Positions 9,471 to 19,300 of a stretch of 64,000 nt of DNA are shown here, piece after piece. The position numbers and the translations under genes were made by a program. Position 1 is the first letter of the stretch; each line of letters opens with the position of its first letter. Below the pieces are notes generated by a model. The model ran no database searches. It was not told the DNA's origin and saw nothing but the letters and a program-made list of their open reading frames with translations. Source of the stretch: Roseimicrobium sp. ORNL1 (lineage in GTDB: Bacteria; Verrucomicrobiota; Verrucomicrobiia; Verrucomicrobiales; Verrucomicrobiaceae); NCBI RefSeq assembly GCF_011044495.1, contig NZ_CP049143.1, positions 7,893,749-7,957,748 of the forward strand, read 5' to 3'.

Positions 9471-10118
9471 ATGGCCCGTCCCAACAACCCCGATATTTCC
9501 AGGCGCGGGTTCTTAACCGTGGGGACCGCATCGGTGGCGGCGACGATGGTTCCGCCCATCGCCCATTCGCAGATTCCGGCTAATGAGCCTCCAAGTGTTG
9601 CACCGTCCATGGTGAAGGTGGCTTTGGAGGTGAATGGCAAAGCATGTGAGCTGGAGCTTGATACGCGGACCACCTTGCTTGATGCGCTCCGCGAGCATCT
9701 TCACCTCACTGGCAGCAAGAAGGGATGTGACCAGGGGCAGTGTGGTGCGTGCACGGTGATAGCCGGAGGCCGCCGTATCAATTCTTGCCTGACGCTCGCT
9801 GTCATGCACCAAGGTGACAAGATTACCACGATTGAGGGACTCGGCACGGCTGAGAATCTGCATCCCATGCAGGCCGCTTTTGTGAAGTGCGACGGCTATC
9901 AGTGCGGCTATTGCACACCAGGCCAGATTTGTTCTGCGGTGGCCATGTTGCAGGAGGTGAAGGCAGGAGTGCCAAGTCACGTGACACCTGACCTGAAGGT
10001 GGCCCCGCAACTCACCCCTGGCGAGTTTCGTGAGCGCATGAGCGGAAACATCTGCCGTTGCGGGGCCTATTCCAACATTGCTGAGGCAATCACCGAGGTG
10101 GCTGGCAACCAGGCATGA
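9471..10118 (+). CDS. paoA: PaoA/YagT-like aldehyde oxidoreductase 2Fe-2S subunit (Tat-exported)
   Basis: 215 residues. The N-terminus carries a Tat signal ([17 protein letters not shown]). Two iron-sulfur domains follow. The first is a plant-ferredoxin-type cluster with Cys in [15 protein letters not shown] and the later NSCLTL. The second is an alpha-helical domain with [15 protein letters not shown] and [12 protein letters not shown]. This is the small subunit of a xanthine-dehydrogenase-family molybdenum enzyme. The exported signal and the match in operon order to E. coli PaoABC (YagTSR), a periplasmic aldehyde oxidoreductase, support that assignment over cytoplasmic XDH. It passes electrons from the molybdenum site toward FAD. 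It is the first gene of the operon; its stop overlaps the paoB start by 4 bp (ATGA). Confidence 0.92.
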   Translation: MARPNNPDISRRGFLTVGTASVAATMVPPIAHSQIPANEPPSVAPSMVKVALEVNGKACELELDTRTTLLDALREHLHLTGSKKGCDQGQCGACTVIAGGRRINSCLTLAVMHQGDKITTIEGLGTAENLHPMQAAFVKCDGYQCGYCTPGQICSAVAMLQEVKAGVPSHVTPDLKVAPQLTPGEFRERMSGNICRCGAYSNIAEAITEVAGNQA

Positions 10119-11074
10119 AACCCTTTACTTTCGAGCGAGCCCGGACGCCTGCTGAGGCGGCAGCAGCAGCTGCACGCAACCCTGGAGCCAGGTTTGTCGC
10201 AGGGGGTACTAATCTGCTGGATCTCATGAAGCTTGAGATCGAAACCCCCACCCACCTCATTGACGTCAACGGTCTGGGTCTGGATAAGATCGAGGACACT
10301 GCAGACCACGGCCTGCGAATTGGCGCTCTCGTCCGTAACACGGACCTCGCCGCAGACGAGCGGGTTCGCAGGGACTATGAGGTGCTTTCGCGGGCGCTGG
10401 TGGCAGGTGCATCGGGCCAGCTCCGTAACATGGCAACTACCGCCGGCAATCTGTTGCAACGAACCCGGTGCCCGTATTTCTACGACACAAACCAACCGTG
10501 CAACAAGCGTAGCCCTGGGACGGGGTGTGGTGCCATCGGAGGCTTCAGTCGACAGCATGCGGTAATCGGCGTGAGTGATGCCTGCATTGCCACTCATCCG
10601 AGCGACATGGCGGTTGCCATGCGCGTCCTTGATGCTGTCGTGGAAACGATCCTCCAGGACGGCACAACGAGAAGCATCCCCATCGCCGAGTTTCATCGAC
10701 TGCCCGAGGATAGACCTCACATTGATACCGTGCTGAAGCCGGGGGAACTGATCACCTCTGTCACTCTGCCCCCACCTGCTGGTGGCGTTCACATCTACTA
10801 CAAAGTCCGTGACCGTGCGTCTTATGCTTTCGCTCTGATATCAGTAGCGGCCATTATCCAGCCCGATGGATCCGGGCGGGTGGCTTTGGGCGGCGTTGCC
10901 CACAAGCCGTGGCGTGTCGAGGAGGCGGAGCGCGAGATACCGCGTGGAGCAAAGGCTGTGGCAGCACGGTTGCTGCAGGGTGCCAAGCCAACACCAGAGA
11001 ACGCCTACAAACTTAAACTCGTTGAGCGCACGCTCGCCGCCGTGCTTGCACAAGCAAAGGGAGGACAAATATGA
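10115..11074 (+). CDS. paoB: PaoB/YagS-like aldehyde oxidoreductase FAD-binding subunit
   Basis: 319 residues, close to the 318 of E. coli PaoB. The N-terminus has the FAD-binding PCMH-type start ([17 protein letters not shown], then [19 protein letters not shown]). Near residues 105-150, [21 protein letters not shown] is followed by a Cys-containing insertion ([15 protein letters not shown]). PaoB-type subunits use such an insertion to bind an extra 4Fe-4S cluster that the XdhB/CoxM group lacks. The C-terminal CO-dehydrogenase-flavoprotein domain includes [17 protein letters not shown]. It overlaps paoA and paoC by 4 bp on each side, so translation is probably coupled. There is no signal peptide; it is likely exported as a folded complex carried by PaoA. 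Confidence 0.92.
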   Translation: MKPFTFERARTPAEAAAAAARNPGARFVAGGTNLLDLMKLEIETPTHLIDVNGLGLDKIEDTADHGLRIGALVRNTDLAADERVRRDYEVLSRALVAGASGQLRNMATTAGNLLQRTRCPYFYDTNQPCNKRSPGTGCGAIGGFSRQHAVIGVSDACIATHPSDMAVAMRVLDAVVETILQDGTTRSIPIAEFHRLPEDRPHIDTVLKPGELITSVTLPPPAGGVHIYYKVRDRASYAFALISVAAIIQPDGSGRVALGGVAHKPWRVEEAEREIPRGAKAVAARLLQGAKPTPENAYKLKLVERTLAAVLAQAKGGQI

Positions 11075-13348
11075 AATTCGACGCTCCCGCGACGGACAAT
11101 CCGATAGATCAGCTGAAAGTGGTCGGGAAGGCCACTGACCGCATCGACGGACCATTGAAAACAACAGGGTCGGCTCCCTATGCCTATGAACGGCATGACG
11201 TGGCACCTGATGCGGCCTATGGCTACATTGTACCCAGTGCCATTGCGAAGGGACGCATCCGCACGATTGAACTGGGGGAAGCCCGGCGCGCGCCTGGTGT
11301 GCTGGCCATTGTCACTGCAAAGACGGCAGGCAAGCTGGGCAAGGGGAAGATGAACACGGCCACATTGCTGGGTGGTCCTGACATTGAGTCATTATCATCA
11401 AGCGATTGCTCTTGTTGTTGCGGACACTTTTGAACAGGCTCGGGCTGCTGCAAATCTTGTGCGGGTGAAATACGACAAGGCCGCCGGTAGATACGACCTC
11501 GCTGCGGTCAAGGACTCCGCACCAATGGCCGAGCGCATCACTTCGGGTCCGCCTGCGAGCGCCGTTGGCAACTTTGCAGAGGCCTTCGCGGATGCTCCTG
11601 TTCAACTGGATCAAACTTATACCACACCCGACCAGTCCCATTGCATGATGGAGCCTCACGCCACCACAGCGGTATGGGAAGGTGACAAGGTCACGCTGTG
11701 GACATCGAACCAGATGGTCGATTGGTGCAGAACTGAACTCGCAACGACGCTCGGCATCGAAAAGGAAAATGTTCGCATCATCTCGCCCTACGTGGGAGGA
11801 GGCTTCGGAGTAAAACTGTTCCTGCGCGCAGATGCGCTTCTCGCTGCATTAGGCGCTCGCGCTGCCAGGCGCCCGGTAAAGGTAACTCTCCAAAGGGCTT
11901 TGATCGCAAACAATACCACGCACCGGCCAGCAACGATTCAGCGCATTCGCATCGGGGCTACGCGCGAGGGAAAAATTACTGCCATAGGTCATGAAAGCTG
12001 GTCAGGGGACTTGCCCGAGGGCAAACCGGACGGCGCGGTTCATCAGACACGTCATCTCTATGCTGGCGAGCACCGAATGACAGCAACGCGCCTTGCAGTC
12101 CTCGACCTTCCCGAAGCGAACGCGATGCGTGCTCCCGGCGAGGCAACTGGGCTGATGGCGCTCGAAATTGCGATGGATGAGATGGCGGAGAAATTGGGAA
12201 TCGACCCTGTGGAGTTTAGAATTGCCAATGACACGCAGGTAGTACCTGACGATCCGTCTCCGCCATCCTCAGACGATCCGCAGGGTAAAAAGCCGGAGGC
12301 TGCCGAGAGCAAGCAAGCTGGCAAGGCAAAGCCCTTTTCCCTGCGCCAGCTTGTGGAATGTCTCCGCCTCGGTGCAACGCGGTTTGAGTGGGGGAAGCGG
12401 AATCCGAAACCGGTGAGCCAGCGTGAGGGCATGTGGCTTGTGGGATATGGAATGGCCGCAGCCTACCGGGGCAATCAGCTCACCAAGTCCGGGGCCAGGG
12501 TCAAGGTCGACAAGCAAGGCCTCGTGACGGTTGAAACCGATATGACGGATATCGGCACAGGGAGCTACACGATCATTGCCCAGACCGCCGCCGAGATGCT
12601 CGGCGTTCCGCTGGAAAAAGTAGTGGTGCGTCTGGGAGACTCCAATTTCCCGGTGTCTTCAGGTTCGGGAGGGCAATGGGGCGGGAACTGCTCCACTGCC
12701 GGTGTTTTTGCGGCTTGCACGAAACTGCGTGAAGTCATCGCTCAAAAGCTCGGTGTGAACCCGGCTGAGGCTGTTTTCTCAGAGGGGAGGGTCCGTGCTG
12801 GGAGTCACGATGTTTCGCTCGGTGAGGCGGTCGGTACAGATGGATTGGTTGCTGAAGACACCATCGAATTTGGCGAAATCAGCAAGGAGAAGCAGCAATC
12901 CACATTTGGAGCTCACTTCGTAGAAGTGGCAGTTCATGCGGCCACGGGGGAGACTCGCATCCGCCGAATGCTGGCGGTGTGTGCAGCTGGGCGCATACTC
13001 AATCCCAAAGCAGCTCGCAGCCAGGTGATCGGAGCTATGACCATGGGGGCGGGTGCAGCTCTCATGGAGCATCTCGCGGTGGATAAACAGCGCGGTTTCT
13101 TTGTAAATCACGACCTCGCCACGTACGAGGTGCCCGTTCATGCGGACATTCCGCACCAGGAGGTAATTTTCCTGGATGAAACGGATCCCATGTCCTCTCC
13201 CATGAAGGCCAAAGGCGTTGCTGAACTTGGCATCTGCGGTGTGGCGGCGGCGGTTGCCAATGCCATCTACCATGCAACAGGGGTCCGCGTTCGGGAGTAT
13301 CCCATTACTCTCGATAAACTTCTCGATGGCTTGCCAAACTTGGGATGA
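11071..13348 (+). pseudogene. paoC: PaoC/YagR-like aldehyde oxidoreductase molybdenum-binding subunit, frameshifted
   Basis: The gene reads in one frame from ATG 11071 to about 11388 (protein ...LLGGPDIE) and continues one frame over from 11390 (HYHQAIALVVADTFEQARAA...) to the stop at 13346-13348. T11389 looks like an inserted base: dropping it gives a continuous protein of about 758 residues, near the 732 of E. coli PaoC. The restored protein has PYVGGGFGVKLF, MRAPGEATGLMALE, SGSGGQWGGN and the C-terminal AKGVAELGICGVAAA block holding the catalytic Glu of the molybdenum hydroxylases. The rest of the frame shows no decay. The break is therefore either a sequencing or assembly error or a very recent mutation; if real, the enzyme is inactive. 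A start inside the second frame at 11372 is unlikely to give a functional protein. Confidence 0.88.
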
Positions 13349-14256
13349 AAGAGGTGCGTGACATCGTGAAGTTCTGGGAACGGAGCGGAGGTGAGCCTCT
13401 CGCGCTTGCCACATTGGTGGCAGCCCGGGGCTCAAGTTACCGGCGTCCAGGGGCAAGAATGCTGATTAGCGCTGCCGGAGAGGCAGTGGGAGGAGTCAGC
13501 GCGGGATGTATTGAAGATGACGTCATCGCCTGCGCCCAACAGGTCCTAAAAACCGGGATGCCCAGGTTGATGACGGTCGATACACGGCGTCGTTTTGGCT
13601 GCAATGGAGCCATCGACATCTTTGTGGAACCAGCGGACTGCGGGCTGCTATCTGGCTTGAGGGAATCAGTAGGACAGCGACAGAGCTGCCTGCTGGAGAC
13701 GGTCTTCCTGGGGGAATCCCAGGGCACACGTTTCGCAACGTCGGAGCCGGCGTTTGGCGCCTTCATACAGAAAATTGAGCCTTCATTGCGGCTCGTCCTC
13801 ATCGGTGACAGTTCCGAAACTCGCGCCCTTGGTGCCTATGGCATGCTTCTGGGTTGGGATGTTTTGCAGATGCAGGGTTCCATGTCCCCGCCCATGCATG
13901 ACCTGGACGAGCGTACTGCGGTGCTAATTTCAACACACAACTATGGCAGAGATTGCACGCTGCTGCGGGCACTGCTGCCGGTCGGTCTCAAGTACCTCGG
14001 TTTGGTTGGTTCACGCCGCCGCCGTGACGAATTGCTCTTCGATGTGATGCATGGTGAGGTGTCATGCTATTCTTCGCTCTTTGCTCCGGCAGGCTTGCAC
14101 ATCGCGGCCGAAGCACCTGAAGAGATTGCGCTCTCAATCGCTGCGGAAATCCAGAGCGTCTTTGAAAATGGGACGGCTGAGCATCTGTGTCATCGCAGGT
14201 CAGCCATTCATCAGAACGAAGTTGAGAGAAGTCCATGCATCGGATCGGCGGCATAG
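13345..14256 (+). CDS. XdhC/CoxI/PaoD-like molybdenum cofactor maturation protein
   Basis: 303 residues. The N-terminal XdhC/CoxI domain has SGGEPLALATLVAARGSSYR, then RPGARMLI, GGVSAGCIEDDV and TRRRFGCNGAIDIFVE. The C-terminal half has a Rossmann-like XdhC domain (LVLIGDSSETRALGAYGMLL, LISTHNYGRDCTLLRALLP, YLGLVGSRRRRDELL). XdhC-family proteins bind the molybdenum cofactor, help install the sulfido ligand and insert the cofactor into the hydroxylase. PaoD performs this for PaoABC. The start codon overlaps the paoC stop (ATGA). It runs 22 bp past the start of the next gene. The final 20 or so residues are poorly conserved in character. Confidence 0.88.
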   Translation: MKEVRDIVKFWERSGGEPLALATLVAARGSSYRRPGARMLISAAGEAVGGVSAGCIEDDVIACAQQVLKTGMPRLMTVDTRRRFGCNGAIDIFVEPADCGLLSGLRESVGQRQSCLLETVFLGESQGTRFATSEPAFGAFIQKIEPSLRLVLIGDSSETRALGAYGMLLGWDVLQMQGSMSPPMHDLDERTAVLISTHNYGRDCTLLRALLPVGLKYLGLVGSRRRRDELLFDVMHGEVSCYSSLFAPAGLHIAAEAPEEIALSIAAEIQSVFENGTAEHLCHRRSAIHQNEVERSPCIGSAA

Positions 14257-14828
14257 TTCTGGCTGCAGGTGGTTCAACTCGTTTGGGTTCGCCCAAGCAG
14301 TTGCTCAGGCTTCAGGGGGAATCGCTGGTTAGAACTGCGGTAAAGGCGGCGCAGCAAGGCGGCTGTGATTTGGTTTGCGTTGTGACCGGACACGCGCGGG
14401 AAGCAGTGGAAAAGGAACTCACGCATGCTCGTCCGCTGCTGGTGCACAATGAGAAGTGGGGGCGTGGCATGGGCAGCTCCATCCGTTTAGGAGTCACTGC
14501 GGTCCAGCCTGCATCCGCCGTGATCTTGCTCGCGTGCGACCAGCCTGCAGTGGATGCGCAGGTTGTCCGCTCCTTGATTGCTGAGCATTACCGGACCGGA
14601 CAAGCGATCGTGGCGTCTCAATACTCAGGCACCTGCGGCATCCCAGTCCTGTTCGACGAGTCCTGCTTCCCTGAGCTCGCAAATCTGGCGGACGACCGCG
14701 GAGCCAAGTCGATCATTGAGGCGGACATGGGACGTGTGGCGCATCTCGCATTTCCGGAAGGGGCATTGGACCTGGACTCTCCGGCGGACCTAGAAGCGTG
14801 GCGGAAGAGACTCATGTCTTTGCCTTGA
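14235..14828 (+). CDS. MobA/MocA-like molybdenum cofactor nucleotidyltransferase
   Basis: 197 residues. The N-terminus is the NTP-transferase signature LAAGGSTRLGSPKQLL, followed by VCVVTGHAREAVEKEL, GRGMGSSIRLGV, VILLACDQPAVDA and DDRGAKSIIEA. This matches the MocA group, which attaches CMP to molybdopterin to make molybdopterin cytosine dinucleotide, the cofactor form used by PaoABC. MobA (GMP transfer) is the alternative, but location in a hydroxylase operon favours MocA. Its start lies 22 bp inside the xdhC-like gene, indicating translational coupling. It is the last gene of the operon, and no intrinsic terminator was seen directly after it. Confidence 0.88.
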   Translation: MHRIGGIVLAAGGSTRLGSPKQLLRLQGESLVRTAVKAAQQGGCDLVCVVTGHAREAVEKELTHARPLLVHNEKWGRGMGSSIRLGVTAVQPASAVILLACDQPAVDAQVVRSLIAEHYRTGQAIVASQYSGTCGIPVLFDESCFPELANLADDRGAKSIIEADMGRVAHLAFPEGALDLDSPADLEAWRKRLMSLP

Positions 14829-15166
14829 CTACTGAGCAGCCCTTTTGTCCGGAATGCAGGTCTGGGTTCCGAGCCCAAGTGACTCAGTGCGATGTCCTGA
14901 GTGTGCGTCAGAGGAATACCGGCTTATCCTAGAGTGGATACCCATCACTTATGAGGGGAGACGATAGTATGTTTTTGTCCAATAAGTGTGTGAGCGAAAA
15001 TAATTAACCTGCAAAATGCATCTTATGTCGATATAGAACTTAGACATCATTGCATAACGCGCTGGGCGGTTCGCATTTCCGGGCAAGCGCATAAAGAAAG
15101 CGGGACATGGATGCTATCCATGTCCCGCCGTTCGAAGCGAGGGATGTGTGAATAAGTGCCGGGCCG
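14829..15166 (+). other. Intergenic stretch with a possible CPEC mini-ORF and an AT-rich patch
   Basis: 338 bp between the molybdenum operon and the convergent secreted-protein gene. A 37-codon frame from ATG 14854 to TAG 14967 contains a CPEC knuckle (VRCPECASEEYRL). The overlapping frame just upstream contains another (PFCPECRSGF). Together they resemble fragments of a zinc-ribbon protein broken by a frameshift, but no ribosome binding site is evident. 14960-15060 is clearly more AT-rich than its surroundings. The convergent terminator lies at 15091-15128. Confidence 0.3.
15091..15128 (-). terminator. Intrinsic terminator of the secreted-protein gene 15167-16171
   Basis: A perfect 13-bp stem (15100-15112 with 15116-15128, GCGGGACATGGAT with ATCCATGTCCCGC) closes a 3-base loop. 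On the minus strand it is followed by the T-rich run TTTCTTTAT. It lies 38 bp after the stop of the minus-strand gene. Confidence 0.85.
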
Positions 15167-16171
15167 TTACAGTCCGTTATAGATGGTGGAAGGCACAAGC
15201 TTCAGCGTGCCGGAGGTTCCGCGGCGTTCCAGTGAGAAGGCAGAGGGGAAGACGGTGGCTCCCTTGTCCGTGTTGCCCTGGCCCACTTGCTTCCATCCAG
15301 CAGTGAAGGAGCCTACTGTATCCGTGTAGTAGTATTGATCCCAGCCGCCGGTGCTGTTGGGGAACCAGACGATATCGCCCGTGGTTTCGTCACCATGCAG
15401 CACATAGGTATGCAGGCCGCTGTTAGTAAGGGTAGATCCCGACGCGTAGTTCGTATTCACATCCGTGTTCACGCCATTCGTGGCATAGAAGAATGTGGGG
15501 CCTGAGCGGATGCTGCCTGCGAACTTGACGTTGAGGTTGGTGAAGTCATTGCGCTGAATCCACATGCCATCCACATGGTACACAGGTATGTTGCCTGCGT
15601 TGGTGGTGCCGCTGTTCACTTCACGCCAGCCAGCTGCTGCGGTGGAGTAGAACACATACTTGTAACCACCCAGGCCATCGGGGATGTACACAAGGTCGGC
15701 ATTGCCAGTCCAGTTCGCTGTGGGGCTTGGCTTGAGGCCGGCCTGGTTGGTGGCGCCGAACAGTGAAGTGGGTGTGTGTGCTGCACGCACCACGTAGGTG
15801 TCTCCTACTGCGGAGAGTGCAGAGAGATCCTCTTCTGTCGTGAGGATGCGCTGTGCGACAACAGTGATGGGACTTGCCACACCCTTGTTTGTTCCACTGG
15901 TGATTTCGACCCACAGATTACTCTGTCCTGCGAGCGCGACGAGGAAGTCGACATTGTTATCTGTCAGGGAATTTGCAGCTTCAGCATCAATCTTCCCTGA
16001 GGCGAGCATCGGGCGTACAAAGTTTACTCCAACGAGTGAAGTCGCCCATGCACGAGCGGTGACGGTGTGAAAGCCTGCCAGCTTTGAAGTGGTGTTGGCA
16101 GGAACTTGCCCGGTAGCAGTATTGGTGGCGCATACCAGGGCAGCAGCGGCGAGGAGGTGCAGTTTATTCAT
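15167..16171 (-). CDS. Secreted protein of unknown function, TIGR02597-like
   Basis: 334 residues from ATG 16171. An upstream in-frame ATG at 16213 is less likely, because the chosen start gives a clean signal peptide (MNKLHLLAAAALVCATNTAT, cleavage after GQ). The mature protein is beta-rich with repeated Trp-containing segments: YYSTAAAGWREVNSG and YYYTDTVGSFTAGWKQVGQG, each after a short DLVYIPDGLGGYK or DIVWFPNSTGGWDQ block. The layout, with a first half starting TVTARAWATSLVGVNFVRP, resembles the Verrucomicrobia-restricted TIGR02597 family; that match is from memory. There is no catalytic motif. It has its own terminator downstream and shares a 185-bp divergent promoter region with the DUF1800 gene. 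Confidence 0.75.
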   Translation of the reverse strand: MNKLHLLAAAALVCATNTATGQVPANTTSKLAGFHTVTARAWATSLVGVNFVRPMLASGKIDAEAANSLTDNNVDFLVALAGQSNLWVEITSGTNKGVASPITVVAQRILTTEEDLSALSAVGDTYVVRAAHTPTSLFGATNQAGLKPSPTANWTGNADLVYIPDGLGGYKYVFYSTAAAGWREVNSGTTNAGNIPVYHVDGMWIQRNDFTNLNVKFAGSIRSGPTFFYATNGVNTDVNTNYASGSTLTNSGLHTYVLHGDETTGDIVWFPNSTGGWDQYYYTDTVGSFTAGWKQVGQGNTDKGATVFPSAFSLERRGTSGTLKLVPSTIYNGL

Positions 16172-16235
16172 AAGGCTCGAATAAGCTGCCCGAAAGACTA
16201 CCGGATTATACAAGCTTATGTCGAGGTCTAAAAAG

Positions 16236-16248
16236 AATGATTATCATT
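16236..16248 (+). promoter_or_regulatory. Fur-box-like palindrome in a divergent promoter region
   Basis: AATGATTATCATT is a perfect 6-1-6 palindrome. It differs only at the central base from AATGATAATCATT, the core of the classical Fur box; the outer bases match less well. It lies in the 185-bp AT-rich gap between the divergent secreted-protein gene (start 16171) and DUF1800 gene (start 16357). It could regulate either or both in response to iron. This is a sequence resemblance only. Confidence 0.4.
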
Positions 16249-16356
16249 TAATAAGAATTTAGTAATTGAGGATTGACCTTTTTTTCCAAAAAAGGCAGCC
16301 TCGGCGGGAATTGGCTCCGCCGCCTGTTGAAGCATATAACGCAAACAAAAAGCGTC

Positions 16357-19300
16357 ATGACTCGCTCCTCACTCCTCGCTCTACTGGGTGTTACCTCGGC
16401 CATTGGATTGGCCCTTCCCTCTGTGCAAGCAAGCACGGATTACAACAACGACGGTTATGATGATGTATGGCAACATCGTCATTCCGTCACCGTGGCAAGT
16501 TTCCCCCTGGCCAGTGACTATGATGGCGATGGATACACCAACCAGGCCGAGTGTGTCGCCGGCACGGACTTGCGAAACTCCCTTGATGCCCCGGAAATCA
16601 CGAACTCGGTGATCTCTGGCACGGACATCCAGGTGTCCATCAAGACGCAGACGGGAAAGCTGTATCAGCTGCAGAGCAGCGCAGCGCCCAATGGTCCCAC
16701 GTGGACGAATGAGGGCACGGCCATCACGGGCAATGGTGCGGTCATGACCGTCACGGTCGCTTCTGGCACCGGCTCGAAACACTATCGCTTCAGTGTCTCC
16801 GACAAGGATACCGATGGTGATGGTGTTTCCGACTGGGCCGAGGCGCAGATGGGTACCAATCCCGCGCTCGCCAGTTCCCCGGCAAACGCGTCTGGTGGCG
16901 TGGCCACTGATGCGGATGTCCTTCGCAGCCTGATGTCCTTCACCACCACCGTGGTGACGGCCAGCGCGTATGAGAAGGAGAACACCAACGGTCGCATTCG
17001 CATCACGCGCAGCTTCGGCACCATGCCGCTGACGCTGAGCCTGACCACCTCGGGCAATACGGTGGCGACGAAGGGTTCTGCCTCCTCGACCGACTACACG
17101 CTCAAGGATGGCGCCGGCGCGGCTCTCTCAGCCAGCTCCTTCACGGTGCCCAGCGCTGCGACAACCTTCGACGTGCAAATTGCACCAGTCGTGGAAACGC
17201 CGAATGTGAACGAAGTCCCGGAAATGCTGCGTCTCACGTTCCGTCGTGTGAATGGCAGCGTGACGGTGCCGGTCGGCTCCACGCAGGGTGTCAATATTCG
17301 TGATGCCACCAACATCGATGCCAACCGCAAGCTCTTCGTGGCTTATCTCGGTCGCGAAGGTGGTGCTGTCACCACGGCCACTGGTCTGGCCACGCTGCTC
17401 CTGAATGGGGACAACACCGTGGGTGAAGTGAATTCCACTTTCAGCAACCTGACCTCCTCACAGAGCGCCTCGCACTTGCATGCGGCCCCTGCCACGGATT
17501 CCGCGGCCAGTGGACCCATCATCGAAAGCCTTGAGCTGGGTCAGGTGACCGCTCACCTCTATGATGTGCAGGCGGAGACGGTGGCTTCCTGGACTACAGA
17601 CCAGGCGGCGCTCAATGCGCTCTTTGGTGGATTTATCTACATCAACGTGCATACCGCCAACTACGGCAGTGGTGAAATCCGCGGAAACTACACGCTCAGC
17701 GACGGCTCCATCAATCCGCCACCGGCTCCTCCGGCACCGCCTGCGTATGGCAGTGCCGAGTGGCCCACGCTTACCGGCACCAATCTGGACCGCGACATTG
17801 TGCGCTTCCTGACGCAGGCCACCTACGGCCCCACGCCCGAGAGCGTGCAGGAAGTAAAGGACCTCATCACGGCGAATGGCGGCGATGCGATTGCCGGTTA
17901 CACCGCGTGGATCAACAAGCAGATGGACCTCGCGCAGACGCCTTCGCCTTCGCTGCAGAAGTTGGTGCAGGCGGCGGACATGGAGGAATTCATCCTTCGC
18001 AACAACAAGCCCATCAATGCCGGCAATGACCCGCAGTTCGCTGGCGCCTCGTTCGGGTGGAACACCACCACCCGCACCTGGACTTCTAGCACCATCCATC
18101 AGAACAATTACCCCTTCCAGAACAACCGCCGCCGTGAGTGGTGGACGCTGGTGACGCAGAGCAAGGATCAGCTTCGCCAGCGCATGGCTCTTGCCCTCAG
18201 CGAAATTGTGGTGGTGTCCGAAAATGACGGCACAGTGCAGGCCTATCATTACGGCCAGGCAAACTACTGGGACATGCTCGCGGCCAATGCCTTTGGCAAT
18301 TACCGCACGCTTCTGGAGGAGGTCTCGTACCACCCCATCATGGGCATCTATCTGAGCCACCTGAAGAATCAGAAGGCCACCGGTACCATCAGCCCGGATG
18401 AGAACTATGCGCGTGAAATCATGCAGCTCTTCTCCATCGGCCTGGTGCAGCGCCACCTCAACGGGGCGTTGAAGCTGGGGAACAATGGTCTGCCGGTCAA
18501 TACCTATGACCAGGGGGACATCGCGGAACTGGCCCGTGTCTTCACCGGCCTGAGCTTCGGAAAGCGCCATATCAGTGTGGCGAATGCCCCGACCTACCCC
18601 ACTGCTTCCACCCAACGCATCGGAGCTCTCGAAGACAACACCAACTTCTTCGAAGGCAATGGGGTGCGCTTCTGGCAGGGAGAGTGGATGAACCGCATGA
18701 AGATGTTCGACACCTACCATGACTTCAATGCCAAGGTGCTCTTCAACGGAAAGATTGGGCAGAAGAACATCCCGGCCCGCACGAACAACGCCACGCCGGA
18801 ATCGGAAGGCAATGCGGACGTGATTGATGCGCTGAATACCCTTGCGGGTAATCCGGCCTCGGGCACGTACGACGGGCATCCGAACACCCCGGTGTTCATC
18901 GCGCGCCTGCTGATTCAGCGTTTCACCACGTCGAATCCCAGCTCCGCGTACCTGTATCGTGTGGCCAGCAAATATCAGGACACCAAGGGAAACCTTGGAG
19001 AGGTCATCAAGACCATCCTGCTCGACTATGAAGCCCGCAGCCTTTCGATTGCGGACAACACCGTCGCCGCCGGCAAGCCCAAGGAGCCCATCCTTCACTT
19101 CGCGCACATGCACCGCGTGCTGAAGTGCTACACCGGTTCCCCGCTGGTGAATCTCACCACGATGCCCATCACGTTCACCAACGTGCAGGCGCCGACGACC
19201 ACGGCATACGAGCTGTCTGAGTACAACAAGTTCCCTGCCAACTCGGTCCGCTTCCGCTGGCCGGATACGCAGGGTGCCATCACCCAGTCCCCACAGCGTC

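Noticed and set aside
11380..11395. Programmed ribosomal frameshifting in paoC
   Set aside because: No slippery heptamer and no clear downstream pseudoknot was seen at the break point.
11372..13348. An independent 658-residue molybdenum-binding protein starting at 11372
   Set aside because: The N-terminus required for this family is encoded just upstream in the other frame and joins perfectly after removal of one base, so this is one frameshifted gene.
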